Below, piece by piece: positions 23,021-31,832 of a DNA stretch of 64,000 nucleotides. The position numbers and the translations under genes are program-made. The stretch covers positions 12,390 to 76,389 of the forward strand of contig CAKSWT010000017.1 in assembly GCA_934512135.1 (NCBI GenBank). The letters run 5' to 3'. Below the pieces are notes generated by a model, which saw only the letters and a program-made list of their open reading frames with translations, ran no database searches and was not told the origin of the DNA. This DNA comes from an uncultured Oscillospiraceae bacterium. Lineage in GTDB: Bacteria > Bacillota > Clostridia > Oscillospirales > Oscillospiraceae. Each line of letters starts with the position of its first letter. The first letter of the stretch is position 1.

Positions 23021-24638
23021 AGCCTTCGGCACTTTCGGAGGTGGCGTTTGCCTGAATGGTGGATACCGCCGTGGGCGTGGTGATGTCCAGGTCCTCTGTG
23101 GTGGTTACGGTGTACCGGTCCACCAGTTCCGTCAGCTTATCGTTGTAGGTCTGATAACGTAGATCCTGTTCTGCACTGGTTTTCCAGTAGTAGTTGTCTG
23201 TGGCGCCGACGTAGTACATAATGTGATAGCCATAGCTGGTCTTAATAATGGCGGTATCTCCGGCCTTCCGGGACTTATCAAAGCACCAGTCGTTGAACTC
23301 CTCCACCATCTGCCCCGGGTACACGTCCTGGTACAGGCCGCCGGAGGTGTTGGAGCCGCCGTCGGTGGAATAGGTGTTGGCCAGCTCGCCAAAGCTCTCC
23401 TCGGTGGCATCGCCGGATTTCCATTCCTTGTAGATCTCCTCGGCCTGGGCTTTGGCATCGGCCCAGGCGGCCTCCTCGCTGGCGGCCTCGTCGGCGGAAT
23501 CCTCTGCGGCGGAGCCCTCCAGGTTGGTGGAAGTGTCAGCGGGCTGGATGAGAATGTGCCGGACGTTTACATTGGGCAAATCGGACTTCTCAATTCCGTA
23601 GGCGGTGAAGGTGTCGCTGTTGTCATCGTAATAGGCTTCAATTTCTTTGTCCGTAAAGGAGAGCCCATTGTAGATCTCATTGGAATAGGCAGTGACAAAG
23701 TAGGAGTCATAGAGATACTGCTGGAAGCTATCCTGGGTGGCGGATTCTCCGTAGGAGTCCCGAATATAGGCCAGCACGTCGCCGTTGCCGTCGCTGTCCG
23801 TGAAGCCGGCCTGCTGGGCGTAGTCGGTCATGGAGGAGATGGTGCTGTCGTACTGGCTCTGATAGTCCTCCGGCATGGTGAAGCCCGCATCGGCAGCGGC
23901 GGCCTTCAGCGCCTCAATCTGCTGAATGGAGGCGCAGGCGCTTTGGATAAAGTAGTCCTGCCAGGTCATATCGTCGCTGTACTGCTGCTCGTCCAGGGAC
24001 TTGGAGGCGTCGAAGCTGAAGCCGTTGTTTTGGACATAGTAATAGTACTCGCCCCAGAAGTAGTAGCTGAATTCCCTGTTGGTGAGCTCATCTGCATCCT
24101 GACCGTCGGCATCCTGAATGGTGACGGCCACGGCATCGGCATCGAAGTTGTCCCGATGCAGCGCTTCGGTGATTCCCGAGATAAAGCCGGGCATACTGCC
24201 GGTTTTGGAAAGGGTGGTCAGGGTCACAGCCAGACAGACCACTACAATTAGCAATAGACCGATAATCGCCGTGAGCACAATGGCCAGGGTGGAGCGCTTC
24301 GTTTTAGGCGGTGCGGAGACGGCGTCTTGGGCGTCATCTTCGGATGGCTCCGACTGGGTGTCCGTACCCTCCTCGGTGGCTTCCTCGGGGTTCTCCTCGG
24401 GGTCCTCCTCCGGGCTCGCCTCGGCGTCCTCTTCCGGGGCTTCCTCGGTGGCCTCTGCATCCTCCGGGGGGAGAGCACCGTCCTCCGGGGCCGGCGCAGA
24501 GGACTCCGGGGCCGTGTCTACCGGGTCGGCAGCGGAAGCGGTCTGCTCCGTGTCTGCCTCCTGGGACAGCGGTGTGCCGCAGTCAGAGCATATTGTCTCA
24601 TGGTCGGTAAGTTCCCGGCCACAGTTGGGGCATAGCAT
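23019..24638 (-). CDS. Zinc-ribbon, single-pass membrane, parvulin-type peptidylprolyl isomerase
   Basis: 539 residues. Cys3, Cys6, Cys17 and Cys20 form a cytoplasmic zinc ribbon. Residues about 25-115 are Glu/Ala/Pro-rich and disordered. A single helix (about 125-150, LAIVLTAIIGLLLIVVVCLAV) follows, then an external part with a SurA/PrsA-like helical segment and a PpiC rotamase domain containing VNVRHILIQ and GGLYQDVYPGQMV. It should assist folding of exported proteins at the outer membrane face, while the ribbon stays inside. Start 24638 follows AAAGGATG; extension upstream is not protein-like. Ordinary PrsA proteins are lipoproteins without such a cytoplasmic part. Confidence 0.8.
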   Translation of the reverse strand: MLCPNCGRELTDHETICSDCGTPLSQEADTEQTASAADPVDTAPESSAPAPEDGALPPEDAEATEEAPEEDAEASPEEDPEENPEEATEEGTDTQSEPSEDDAQDAVSAPPKTKRSTLAIVLTAIIGLLLIVVVCLAVTLTTLSKTGSMPGFISGITEALHRDNFDADAVAVTIQDADGQDADELTNREFSYYFWGEYYYYVQNNGFSFDASKSLDEQQYSDDMTWQDYFIQSACASIQQIEALKAAAADAGFTMPEDYQSQYDSTISSMTDYAQQAGFTDSDGNGDVLAYIRDSYGESATQDSFQQYLYDSYFVTAYSNEIYNGLSFTDKEIEAYYDDNSDTFTAYGIEKSDLPNVNVRHILIQPADTSTNLEGSAAEDSADEAASEEAAWADAKAQAEEIYKEWKSGDATEESFGELANTYSTDGGSNTSGGLYQDVYPGQMVEEFNDWCFDKSRKAGDTAIIKTSYGYHIMYYVGATDNYYWKTSAEQDLRYQTYNDKLTELVDRYTVTTTEDLDITTPTAVSTIQANATSESAEG

Positions 24639-24853
24639 AAAAACAACATCCTTTCTGTAGGTGCCGTACTGCCGGGGGCAAATACGGCTGGGGCAACGGC
24701 GCGGAAGCAAACTGCAGCGCGACATTGCCAGCAGGCACTATTATACCAGATGGAATGGGAAAAATCTGCCCCAAACCAGGGAGAATCTGTGAATTTTTTA
24801 TAAAAAGTTTTCCCGCTGCCGGGTCAAATTCCCGGAAGGAGCACAGGGGAGTG

Positions 24854-24882
24854 TTGCCAAATGGCCCAATCCCGGGTATAAT
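24854..24882 (+). promoter_or_regulatory. Promoter of hprK
   Basis: TTGCCA (24854-24859) and TATAAT (24877-24882), 17-base spacer, 85 bases before the hprK ATG. Confidence 0.7.
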
Positions 24883-24966
24883 GGTATCAGCCCGGAGACT
24901 TTTATGGGATTTGTCCCGCAGAAGGCCCGGAAAATAACCGTGAGAAAACGAAAAAGGAGCAGTACC

Positions 24967-25914
24967 ATGTCTGTCTATACGGTTTCTCTCCAGCACCTGA
25001 CCAAGGAATTTAAGCTGGAAATGCTGTTTCAGTCCTCGGATTTTGACAAGATTCAAATTATCGTGGAGGATGTCAACCGGCCGGCCTTACAGCTGGCAGG
25101 CTTTTTTGAGCACTTTGAGCCGGCGCGGCTTCAGGTGATCGGCCTGGTGGAGGATACCTACCTGGGGGGCATGACGCCGGAGCAGCGGGTGGTGGCCTTC
25201 GACCGGCTGTTCTCCTTCCGTCCTCCGGCACTGATCTATGCCCGGGGGCTGGAGCCCTGTTCGGAATGCATGGTGATGGCCCGGAAGCACAACATCACCA
25301 TTTTGCGCAGCGACGAGACCACCTCGGAGCTGGTGTCCACCACCATTGCCACCTTGAAGCACTATCTGGCGCCTCGGCTCACCCGCCACGGAGTGCTGGT
25401 GGAGGTCCACGGCGAGGGAATGCTGCTGCTGGGAGAGAGCGGCGTGGGCAAAAGTGAGGCGGCCATTGAGCTGGTTAAGCGTGGACACCGGCTCATTGCC
25501 GACGACGCGGTGGAGATCAAGAAGGAGGGCGCCTATCTTCTGACCGGCTCTGCGCCGGAGCTGATTCGGCACTATATTGAGCTTCGGGGCATCGGGGTGA
25601 TCAATGTGGCCAAGCTCTTCGGTATGGGCGCGGTGAAGGATGCCTCCAATATTGACATGGTGGTGAATCTGGAGGCCTGGCGGGAGGACGTGACCTATGA
25701 CCGCCTGGGCATTGAAAACGAGTTTACCACCATTTTGGGGGTCAAGATCCCCATGCTGACCATTCCGGTAAAGCCGGGACGGAATCTGGCGGTGATTTTA
25801 GAGGTGGCGGCCATGAACAACCGCCAAAAGAAAATGGGATATAACGCGGCCATGGAGTTTACCGAGCAGATCAATCGACACATTGACGAGACCATGGCGG
25901 CCAATCAGGAATAA
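24967..25914 (+). CDS. hprK: HPr kinase/phosphorylase
   Basis: 315 residues, the standard length. The P-loop GESGVGKSE is at 156-164, followed by LIADDAVEI and the HprK signature region around RGIGVINVAKLFG and EVAAMNNRQKKMGYNAA. It phosphorylates HPr on serine and removes that phosphate, controlling carbon catabolite repression. ptsH is not next to it. AAAGGAG is 7 bases before the chosen ATG. Confidence 0.95.
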   Translation: MSVYTVSLQHLTKEFKLEMLFQSSDFDKIQIIVEDVNRPALQLAGFFEHFEPARLQVIGLVEDTYLGGMTPEQRVVAFDRLFSFRPPALIYARGLEPCSECMVMARKHNITILRSDETTSELVSTTIATLKHYLAPRLTRHGVLVEVHGEGMLLLGESGVGKSEAAIELVKRGHRLIADDAVEIKKEGAYLLTGSAPELIRHYIELRGIGVINVAKLFGMGAVKDASNIDMVVNLEAWREDVTYDRLGIENEFTTILGVKIPMLTIPVKPGRNLAVILEVAAMNNRQKKMGYNAAMEFTEQINRHIDETMAANQE

Positions 25915-25998
25915 TACGGCTTTTGGCGGGCGCTTGCAAACTGCGGGCGCCTGCTTATGCCGCGGAGCCTGTAGACGTAGAAAGGAGAATCGGACGCA

Positions 25999-27399
25999 AT
26001 GGAAAAGCCTTCAGGCGCGACCCTGTTGACCGAGGGGAGCATTTGGAGAAAAATTATTGGCTTTGCCATTCCGCTGTTTTTGGGCAACCTGTTTCAGCAG
26101 CTCTATAATACGGCGGACTCTCTGATTGTGGGAAACTTTATTGGAAGTGAGGCCCTGGCGGCAGTCAGCTCCTCAGGCAGTCTGATCTTTTTAATGGTAG
26201 GGCTGTTTAACGGGGTGGCCATGGGTGCAGGGGTGGTAATCGCCCGGTATTTTGGCGCCAGAGACCCGGAACATCTGCGGCGGGCGGTCCATTCCACCGT
26301 GTTTTTCGGGGCGGTGTCCGGTGTGATTCTGACGGTGCTGGGCATCCTCCTCACGCCGCTGCTGCTGCGATGGATGGGAACGCCGGAGGCGGTGCTGCCG
26401 AATTCCATTTTGTATTTCCGGGTGTATTTCGGCGGAGTGCTGGCAGTGGTGCTCTACAATGTGGCCGTGGGAATCCTTCAGGCGGTGGGTGATTCGAAGC
26501 ATCCTCTGTACTACCTTATGATCTCCTCCTGTGTCAATGTGGTGCTGGATCTGCTGTTTGTGGCGGTGCTGGGCTTTGGTGTGGGGGCGGCGGCTCTGGC
26601 CACGGCCATTTCCCAGTTTCTCAGTGCGGCTCTGGCCTTTCGGCGGCTGTGCAGAGAGAAAACGGAGTATCAGGTGGTGCCCAGCCAGGTGCGGTTTGAC
26701 GGCCCCATGCTTCGGGAGATCCTGCGGATCGGGCTGCCGTCAGGGCTGCAGAACTCCATTATTTCCTTTGCCAATGTAATCGTCCAGTCGTCGATCAATC
26801 GCTTTGGCGCGGCGGCCATGGCGGGCTGTGGAGTTTACTTCAAAATCGAGGGCTTTGGCTTTCTGCCCATCACCTGCTTTGCCATGGCCATGTCCACCTT
26901 TGTCAGCCAGAACCTGGGGGCCCAGCGCTATGACCGGGTGCAGAAAGGGGCCCGGTTCGGCATTCTCTGCTCCATGGCCGTTGCAGAGGGGATGGGAATC
27001 ATCGTACGGCTGCTGTCCCCCTGGCTGATGGCGGCCTTTAACCGGGATCTCACGGTGATCCAGTTCGGCGTGACTCAGGCGAGAATCGAAGCCGTATTCT
27101 GGCTGCTTCTGGCGCTGAGCCATGTGATGGCGGGAATCTTGCGGGGAGCGGGCAAGGCGAAGGTGCCCATGCTGGTGATGATGACCTGCTGGTGCATCAT
27201 TCGAATCAGTTACATCACCGTGACCCTCCACCTGATTTTTGACATCCGGGTGGTATTCTGGGCCTATCCCATTACCTGGACCCTCAGCTCCCTTGCCTTT
27301 GTGTTCTATTATTTCCGGGCAAACTGGCTCCACGGAGGACGAATCGGAGACATGGCCGGGAAGGGCTCCAAAGCGGGAGATGCCGTGCAGACGGGCTAG
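25999..27399 (+). CDS. MATE-family efflux transporter
   Basis: 466 residues with twelve predicted helices. IPLFLGNLFQQLYNTADSLIVGNFIG near the N-terminus and the second-half repeat IGLPSGLQNSIISFANVIVQSSIN are characteristic MATE repeats. These pumps export cationic drugs or metabolites in exchange for sodium or protons. It lies 84 bases after hprK on the same strand, with AAAGGAG upstream; co-transcription is possible. Confidence 0.92.
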   Translation: MEKPSGATLLTEGSIWRKIIGFAIPLFLGNLFQQLYNTADSLIVGNFIGSEALAAVSSSGSLIFLMVGLFNGVAMGAGVVIARYFGARDPEHLRRAVHSTVFFGAVSGVILTVLGILLTPLLLRWMGTPEAVLPNSILYFRVYFGGVLAVVLYNVAVGILQAVGDSKHPLYYLMISSCVNVVLDLLFVAVLGFGVGAAALATAISQFLSAALAFRRLCREKTEYQVVPSQVRFDGPMLREILRIGLPSGLQNSIISFANVIVQSSINRFGAAAMAGCGVYFKIEGFGFLPITCFAMAMSTFVSQNLGAQRYDRVQKGARFGILCSMAVAEGMGIIVRLLSPWLMAAFNRDLTVIQFGVTQARIEAVFWLLLALSHVMAGILRGAGKAKVPMLVMMTCWCIIRISYITVTLHLIFDIRVVFWAYPITWTLSSLAFVFYYFRANWLHGGRIGDMAGKGSKAGDAVQTG

Positions 27400-27451
27400 A
27401 TCCGTCCGGCGGCTGTAATCTGTTCCTCATGATGCTTATGTTCTATAGACA

Positions 27452-27486
27452 TGTGGCGCCGCCTTGCAGTGCAAGGCGGCGCCACA
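27452..27486. repeat. 35-bp perfect palindrome between convergent genes
   Basis: Two 17-base arms (TGTGGCGCCGCCTTGCA and complement) around a single central G. No T-run follows in either direction. A second, smaller hairpin (CGGCGAA/TTCGCCG, 27493-27511) is next to it. Probably a 3'-end structure shared by the MATE and histidine-kinase messages. Confidence 0.7.
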
Positions 27487-27518
27487 GCTGTTCGGCGAAG
27501 CCCCTTCGCCGGACAATA

Positions 27519-28940
27519 TTATTTTGCCAGAGCCAGGGTAAAGGTAAAGGTGGTGACGCCGTCCCGGCTGGTGACGGTGATGTCCTCTCCGTGGCTGCCC
27601 AAAATGGTTTTGACGATGTACAGCCCCAGACCGACACCGTCCTTGTCCAGGGAGCGGCTCTTGTCAGATTTGTGGAAGCGGTCGAAGACCAGGGGGAGCT
27701 CCTCCGGAGGGATGGTGGGGCCGGTGTCGGCCACACTGACCAGGGCCTTGCCTCCGGAGGTGGATACCGTCAGCAGGAAGGGAGAGCCCTCCTGGGCGAA
27801 CTTTACGCCGTTGTCGATGAGATTGTAGATCACCTGGGTGATGGCATCTTCGTTGGCCATGACCCACACGGCCTTCTCCGGCATGTTGACCTGGACGTCC
27901 AGATGCTTGTCCTCAATTTTCTGCTCAAAGGTCAGCAGTGTGCGACCCAGAGCCTCGGTGACGTCAAAGCGGGATTTTTGCAGAGCCTCCCCGGTGGCCT
28001 TCAGCCGGGAGATGTCCAGCATACTGCGGACCAGACGGCTCAGCCGCTTGACCTCGTCAGAGACGGACTGCATGTAGTAGGAGTACTTCTCCTTGGGGAT
28101 GGTGCCGTCCAGCATGCCGTCCATAAAGCCTGCTATGGTGGTCATGGGGGTTTTCAGCTCGTGGCTTACATTGGAAATGAACTCCTGTCGCAGAGACTCA
28201 GACCGCTCCAGGCTACAGGCCATGTTGTTAAAGGCGGTGGCCAGCTCGGCCACCTCGTCTCCCGCACCGTAGGGGTTGATCCGGGCGGAGAAGTCGCCGT
28301 GGGCAAACTGCTTGGCGGCGGAGCTCAGCTCTCGGAGCGTCTCGGTTTGACGGCGGGTAATGAGCATGGTGGCGATCATGGCAATAAGCAGCACCACCAC
28401 GGCGGTGAGGAGAAACAGACCAATGATTCGGTTCATCATGTCGCTCATGTCCTTGGTGGCGGTGGAGACTACCACATACCCCAATAGATCCCCGGCACCT
28501 GCGGAGCGGACGGGAAGGGCATAGAGATACCGATCGTCCTCGTAGATGCCGTTGAGCACTCCGGTGGTATAGACATAGCCGTCCTGGCCCAGCTGCTGGA
28601 GAAACTTGGGCTCCAGGGCCTTGCCCACATGGCCGCAGTAGAATTCGGAGCAGGAACACAGGACTACGGTGCCGCTGGTGTCCGCGAGAATCACGTCTGT
28701 GGCGGAGGCATTGGCGCCGTAGCTTATAGCCAGCTGGAGGTTCCAGTCCATGGAGGTGGACAGGGAGGACTGGGAGCTGACAAAGGCGGCAACGGCAGAG
28801 GCGTTGGTGGACAGGGAGCTTTTTTCCTCCCGAATCATATGGTTATAAAACAGGCTGGAAAAGCTGCCGCCCAGCAGAAGAAAGCTCAGCAGAAGCATTC
28901 CTGCGGTCAGGGCCATTTGTCTGGAAAAAGAGCTTCTCAT
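27519..28940 (-). CDS. Sensor histidine kinase (OmpR-partner type)
   Basis: 473 residues. Helix 1 at about 9-31, an external sensor of about 135 residues with two Cys near 95-102 (CSCSEFYC), helix 2 at 171-194, a HAMP region to about 245, HisKA with His260 in FISNVSHELKTP, then a Bergerat ATPase domain (NLIDNGVKFA, VFDRFHKSDKSR, GVGLGLYIVKTI). It overlaps the response regulator by 4 bases. The signal is unknown. Confidence 0.93.
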   Translation of the reverse strand: MRSSFSRQMALTAGMLLLSFLLLGGSFSSLFYNHMIREEKSSLSTNASAVAAFVSSQSSLSTSMDWNLQLAISYGANASATDVILADTSGTVVLCSCSEFYCGHVGKALEPKFLQQLGQDGYVYTTGVLNGIYEDDRYLYALPVRSAGAGDLLGYVVVSTATKDMSDMMNRIIGLFLLTAVVVLLIAMIATMLITRRQTETLRELSSAAKQFAHGDFSARINPYGAGDEVAELATAFNNMACSLERSESLRQEFISNVSHELKTPMTTIAGFMDGMLDGTIPKEKYSYYMQSVSDEVKRLSRLVRSMLDISRLKATGEALQKSRFDVTEALGRTLLTFEQKIEDKHLDVQVNMPEKAVWVMANEDAITQVIYNLIDNGVKFAQEGSPFLLTVSTSGGKALVSVADTGPTIPPEELPLVFDRFHKSDKSRSLDKDGVGLGLYIVKTILGSHGEDITVTSRDGVTTFTFTLALAK

Positions 28941-29623
28941 GAAGCGGACACCTCGAATTTATAGCCTACGCCCCAGACGGTTTTGAGGTCCCACTGATCG
29001 CTGACCCCCTCGAGCTTTTCCCGGAGCCGCTTGATGTGGACGTCTACGGTACGGCTGTCGCCAAAGTAGTCAAAGCCCCAGACCTCGTCCAGCAGCTGAT
29101 TCCGGGTGTAGACCCGGTTGGGGCTGGAGGCCAGGTGGAACAGAAGCTCCATCTCCTTGGGCGGGGTGTCCACCTTCTTCCCGTCGACAATCAGCTCAAA
29201 GGCGTCCATGTCGATGATGAGCTTGTCAAATACCAGCCGGCGGCCGGAGGGCGCCCCGCCGGAGGTGCGGCGGAGCACCGCCTCCACCCGGGCCAGAACC
29301 TCCTTGGCCTCAAAGGGCTTGGTCACATAGTCGTCTGCGCCCATTTTCAGCGCGTTGACCTTGTCGTTGGTTTCACCCTTTGCCGTGAGCATAATCACCG
29401 GCGTTTTGGACTCCTGCCGGATGTTTTTCAGAACCTCCCAGCCGTCCATCACCGGCAGCATAATGTCCAGAAGAACCAGGTCCGGCTTCAGCTCCCGGAA
29501 CTTCTCCAGGCCCTTGCCGCCGTCTGCGGCGATGGTGGTGGCGTAGCCCTCTTTTTCTAAGTACAGATGCAGCAGATCTGCGATATTGGGGTCATCCTCG
29601 ATGATGAGAACCGTCTGTGCCAT
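28937..29623 (-). CDS. OmpR-family response regulator
   Basis: 228 residues. The receiver domain has the acidic pair Asp10-Asp11, phosphoacceptor Asp53 (LVLLDIMLPVMDG) and KPF near residue 103. The C-terminal winged helix (VYTRNQLLDEVWGFDYFGDSRTVDVHIKRLR in parts) binds DNA. It is the first gene of the two-gene operon with the kinase; a promoter overlapped by an inverted repeat lies about 85 bases upstream and may be autoregulatory. Confidence 0.95.
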   Translation of the reverse strand: MAQTVLIIEDDPNIADLLHLYLEKEGYATTIAADGGKGLEKFRELKPDLVLLDIMLPVMDGWEVLKNIRQESKTPVIMLTAKGETNDKVNALKMGADDYVTKPFEAKEVLARVEAVLRRTSGGAPSGRRLVFDKLIIDMDAFELIVDGKKVDTPPKEMELLFHLASSPNRVYTRNQLLDEVWGFDYFGDSRTVDVHIKRLREKLEGVSDQWDLKTVWGVGYKFEVSAS

Positions 29624-29707
29624 AGGGATTCCTCCTGTCTTTTACAGCGTTTTCCTTGGATCCAACCGGGCCGACGGCACCGATTGGATGGAATCGTCTC
29701 TCAAAAT

Positions 29708-29740
29708 ATTATAGCGGATTTCATCCCGGAAGGATGAAAT
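29708..29740 (-). promoter_or_regulatory. Promoter with overlapping inverted repeat upstream of the two-component operon
   Basis: On the minus strand TATAAT lies at 29713-29708. Just upstream, covering the -35 region, is the 9-5-9 inverted repeat ATTTCATCC/GGATGAAAT (29718-29740). The poor -35 match plus the repeat suggests an activator or repressor site. Confidence 0.55.
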
Positions 29741-29809
29741 TTTTGTGAATAGTCACTGAGCGTTCCGGACAGCATAGAATAGAATACCGAGGAAAGGAGC
29801 CGCTGTTCC

Positions 29810-29905
29810 ATGATGATCGTTGCGTTTTTACTGGGAAGCATGTTTGGCGGCCTGCTGGGCATCTCCCTGCTGGCCATTTTGCAGGTGGGCGCCGACGGGA
29901 AGTGA
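29810..29905 (+). CDS. 31-residue membrane micro-protein (DUF3789-like)
   Basis: ATG ATG start, 32 codons with stop. The peptide begins MMIVAFLLGSMFGGLLGISLL and ends in LQVGADGK: one hydrophobic helix with GxxxG-type spacing and a short polar tail. Similar tiny proteins (one helix, LLGxxxGGLxGI, short QxG tail) are grouped as DUF3789 in Clostridia. AAAGGAG lies 10 bases upstream. Its last 78 bases are antisense to the 3' end of the Nudix gene. Function unknown. Confidence 0.6.
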   Translation: MMIVAFLLGSMFGGLLGISLLAILQVGADGK

Positions 29906-30367
29906 TTGGCCGTTAAGTACGGCCTCTGCCAGATGGTCCCCTTCGTAGCGGAGCTTCAGGGAGAAAAAGGGAACCCGCTGCTCCAGCAGACCCAGGAAGA
30001 TGTCGTCGCCCTCCCATTTGGGGATGGAGCGCAGATGCTCCTTGGAGATCCACTCCAGGTCCCCTTCGTCGCAGACCCGGAGGGTGCCGGTGAACCGGTC
30101 TGCCCAGAACAGGTGCATATATTCCGTTGGATACTGATTGGAGACAAAGGTCACAAGCCCCCGGTATTCCGGGCGGATCAGGGTCAGTCCCGTCTCCTCC
30201 TTGGCCTCCCGGAGGACGCAGTCCTCCGGGCTTTCCTGATCTTCAAACTTTCCGCCAATGCCGATCCATTTGTCGTGGTTCAGGTCGTTTTCCTTTTTGA
30301 CCCGGTGAAGCATCAGATAGCTTCCGTTCTGCTCAATATAGCAGAGGGTGGTGTTGATGCCCTGCAT
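29828..30367 (-). CDS. Nudix hydrolase (MutT / 8-oxo-dGTP diphosphatase-like)
   Basis: 179 residues. A complete Nudix box GX5EX7REUXEEXGU runs from Gly39 to Leu61 (GKFEDQE ... REAKEETGL). The rest (MHLFWADRFTGTL, WISKEHLRSIPKWEGDDIFL) matches the MutT-like group of about 150-160 residues, so the last 25 residues look like an added tail, and they overlap the antisense micro-protein gene. GGAGGG precedes the ATG by 6 bases. It follows the M29 peptidase gene by 20 bases on the same strand. Confidence 0.88.
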   Translation of the reverse strand: MQGINTTLCYIEQNGSYLMLHRVKKENDLNHDKWIGIGGKFEDQESPEDCVLREAKEETGLTLIRPEYRGLVTFVSNQYPTEYMHLFWADRFTGTLRVCDEGDLEWISKEHLRSIPKWEGDDIFLGLLEQRVPFFSLKLRYEGDHLAEAVLNGQSLPVGAHLQNGQQGDAQQAAKHASQ

Positions 30368-30387
30368 GGTGATCCCTCCGATTTGCC

Positions 30388-31629
30388 TCAGAATGCGAAA
30401 TTGCCGTCCAGGAACACCGGGACCTCCCGGCCGTCGTGGGTGGTTCCCACAATGGACAGATCCTGGGTACCCACCATAAAGTCTACATGATTGATGGACT
30501 GATTCAGGCCCAGGTCCTTCTGCTCCTGGGGAGAGAGCAGCTCGCCGCCCTTGACGCAGTTGGGATAGGCGGAGCCGAAGGCCAGGTGGCAGGAGGCGTT
30601 TTCGTCAAAGAGGGTGTTGTAGAACAGAATGCCGCTGTTGCGAATGGGAGAGTCGTAGGGAACCAGTGCCACCTCACCCAGATAGCTGGAGCCCTCGTCC
30701 ACGGTAATGGAAGCTTGCAGGGCATCCTCACCTTCCTCGGCGTGGATGTGGACGATTTTACCGTCCTGGAAGTCCATATAGAAGTTTTTGACCAGGTTTC
30801 CGTCCAGCGCCAGCGGCAGCGCGGCGTAGACTCGCCCGTTGACGCCGTCATAGCGGGGGGCGGTGAAGATTTCTTCGGTGGGCATATTGGCCACAAATTC
30901 TACGCCCTTTTGGCTCAGCTCGCTGCCTCCGGCCCAGACGTGGTGCTCCGGCAGGGTGATGGTCAGGTCTGTGCCCAGGCTGTTGCGGTAGTGGAGAGAC
31001 TGGAAGTTGTAGTCGTTGAGAATTTTGCTGCGGGCCGCGGTTTTTTGGCAGTGCTCCCGCCAGCGAGCCACGGCGGTGCCGTCGCCGGAGATGCGGCAGG
31101 TCTGGAAAATGGCCTCCCACAGCGCGTCAATGGCCTCAGACTCGGATTTGTCCGGGAACACCTTCCTGGCCCAGGATCCGGTGGGATGGGCGCCGATGGA
31201 CCACTGAAAGGCGCCTGCGGTCATGGCATCGTAGTAGGGCCGGGTGGGCTCTCCGCAGGTTCGCTGCCAGGTCTGGATTCGGGCGGTATCCACGCCCTTG
31301 AGCAGCTCCGGGTCACTGCCGATGATATTGAGAACGGGACAGCCGGTGGCCACAAAATAGTTGAACTTCTCCTGAAGATAGGAGGGGTATTCTGAAAAGA
31401 CGGCGTTGTCCGCCTTGAGATAGCGCTGTCGGGTGACAAAGTCGTCGCTCCAGTCCACAATCACATCCCGGGCGCCGGCGTCTAGGGCAGCCTGGACGCA
31501 GAGCCGTACCAGCGGCGCGCATTCCACGGGACCTGCGATTCGAGGGGTCTGCCCGGGCTGGACATTCATGCCCACCTCCACCAGAAGGTGGGCGTATTCG
31601 TTGAGCTTTTCTTCAAAATGCGGAAGCAT
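30388..31629 (-). CDS. Aminopeptidase, M29 family
   Basis: 413 residues, normal for M29 (AmpS/AmpT-type) metallo-aminopeptidases. The C-terminal half shows YLGEVALVPYDSPI, FYNTLFDENASCHLAFGSAYP and HVDFMVG, where the family's paired-metal ligands lie. It removes N-terminal residues from peptides in the cytoplasm. Start at 31629 chosen because AAAGGAG sits 7 bases upstream; two earlier in-frame starts overlap that site. Probably co-transcribed with the Nudix gene. Confidence 0.9.
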   Translation of the reverse strand: MLPHFEEKLNEYAHLLVEVGMNVQPGQTPRIAGPVECAPLVRLCVQAALDAGARDVIVDWSDDFVTRQRYLKADNAVFSEYPSYLQEKFNYFVATGCPVLNIIGSDPELLKGVDTARIQTWQRTCGEPTRPYYDAMTAGAFQWSIGAHPTGSWARKVFPDKSESEAIDALWEAIFQTCRISGDGTAVARWREHCQKTAARSKILNDYNFQSLHYRNSLGTDLTITLPEHHVWAGGSELSQKGVEFVANMPTEEIFTAPRYDGVNGRVYAALPLALDGNLVKNFYMDFQDGKIVHIHAEEGEDALQASITVDEGSSYLGEVALVPYDSPIRNSGILFYNTLFDENASCHLAFGSAYPNCVKGGELLSPQEQKDLGLNQSINHVDFMVGTQDLSIVGTTHDGREVPVFLDGNFAF

Positions 31630-31738
31630 GATCATTCTCCTTTCCAAGGCCCTCTGGACCTGAATCCATTATATCCGCCAAAGAGCGAAAATACAATGCC
31701 TTCTTCCGGCTCCTGGGTGGCTCAAAGAGAAAAAACCC

Positions 31739-31767
31739 TTACATTTCAAAGAAAAATGTGCTATACT
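31739..31767 (+). promoter_or_regulatory. Promoter of the CarD-family gene
   Basis: TTACAT (31739-31744) and TATACT (31762-31767) with a 17-base spacer, 66 bases before the start codon. Confidence 0.6.
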
Positions 31768-31832
31768 AGATACAGTACACCAGGAAGAAGAATCAGGAAT
31801 GTGTTGACTCGCGGCGGAATTTGGAGGTTAAG

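Noticed and set aside
21344..23032. 562-codon minus-strand frame opposite putP
   Set aside because: His/Gly/Gln-rich shadow translation; putP on the plus strand is unmistakable.
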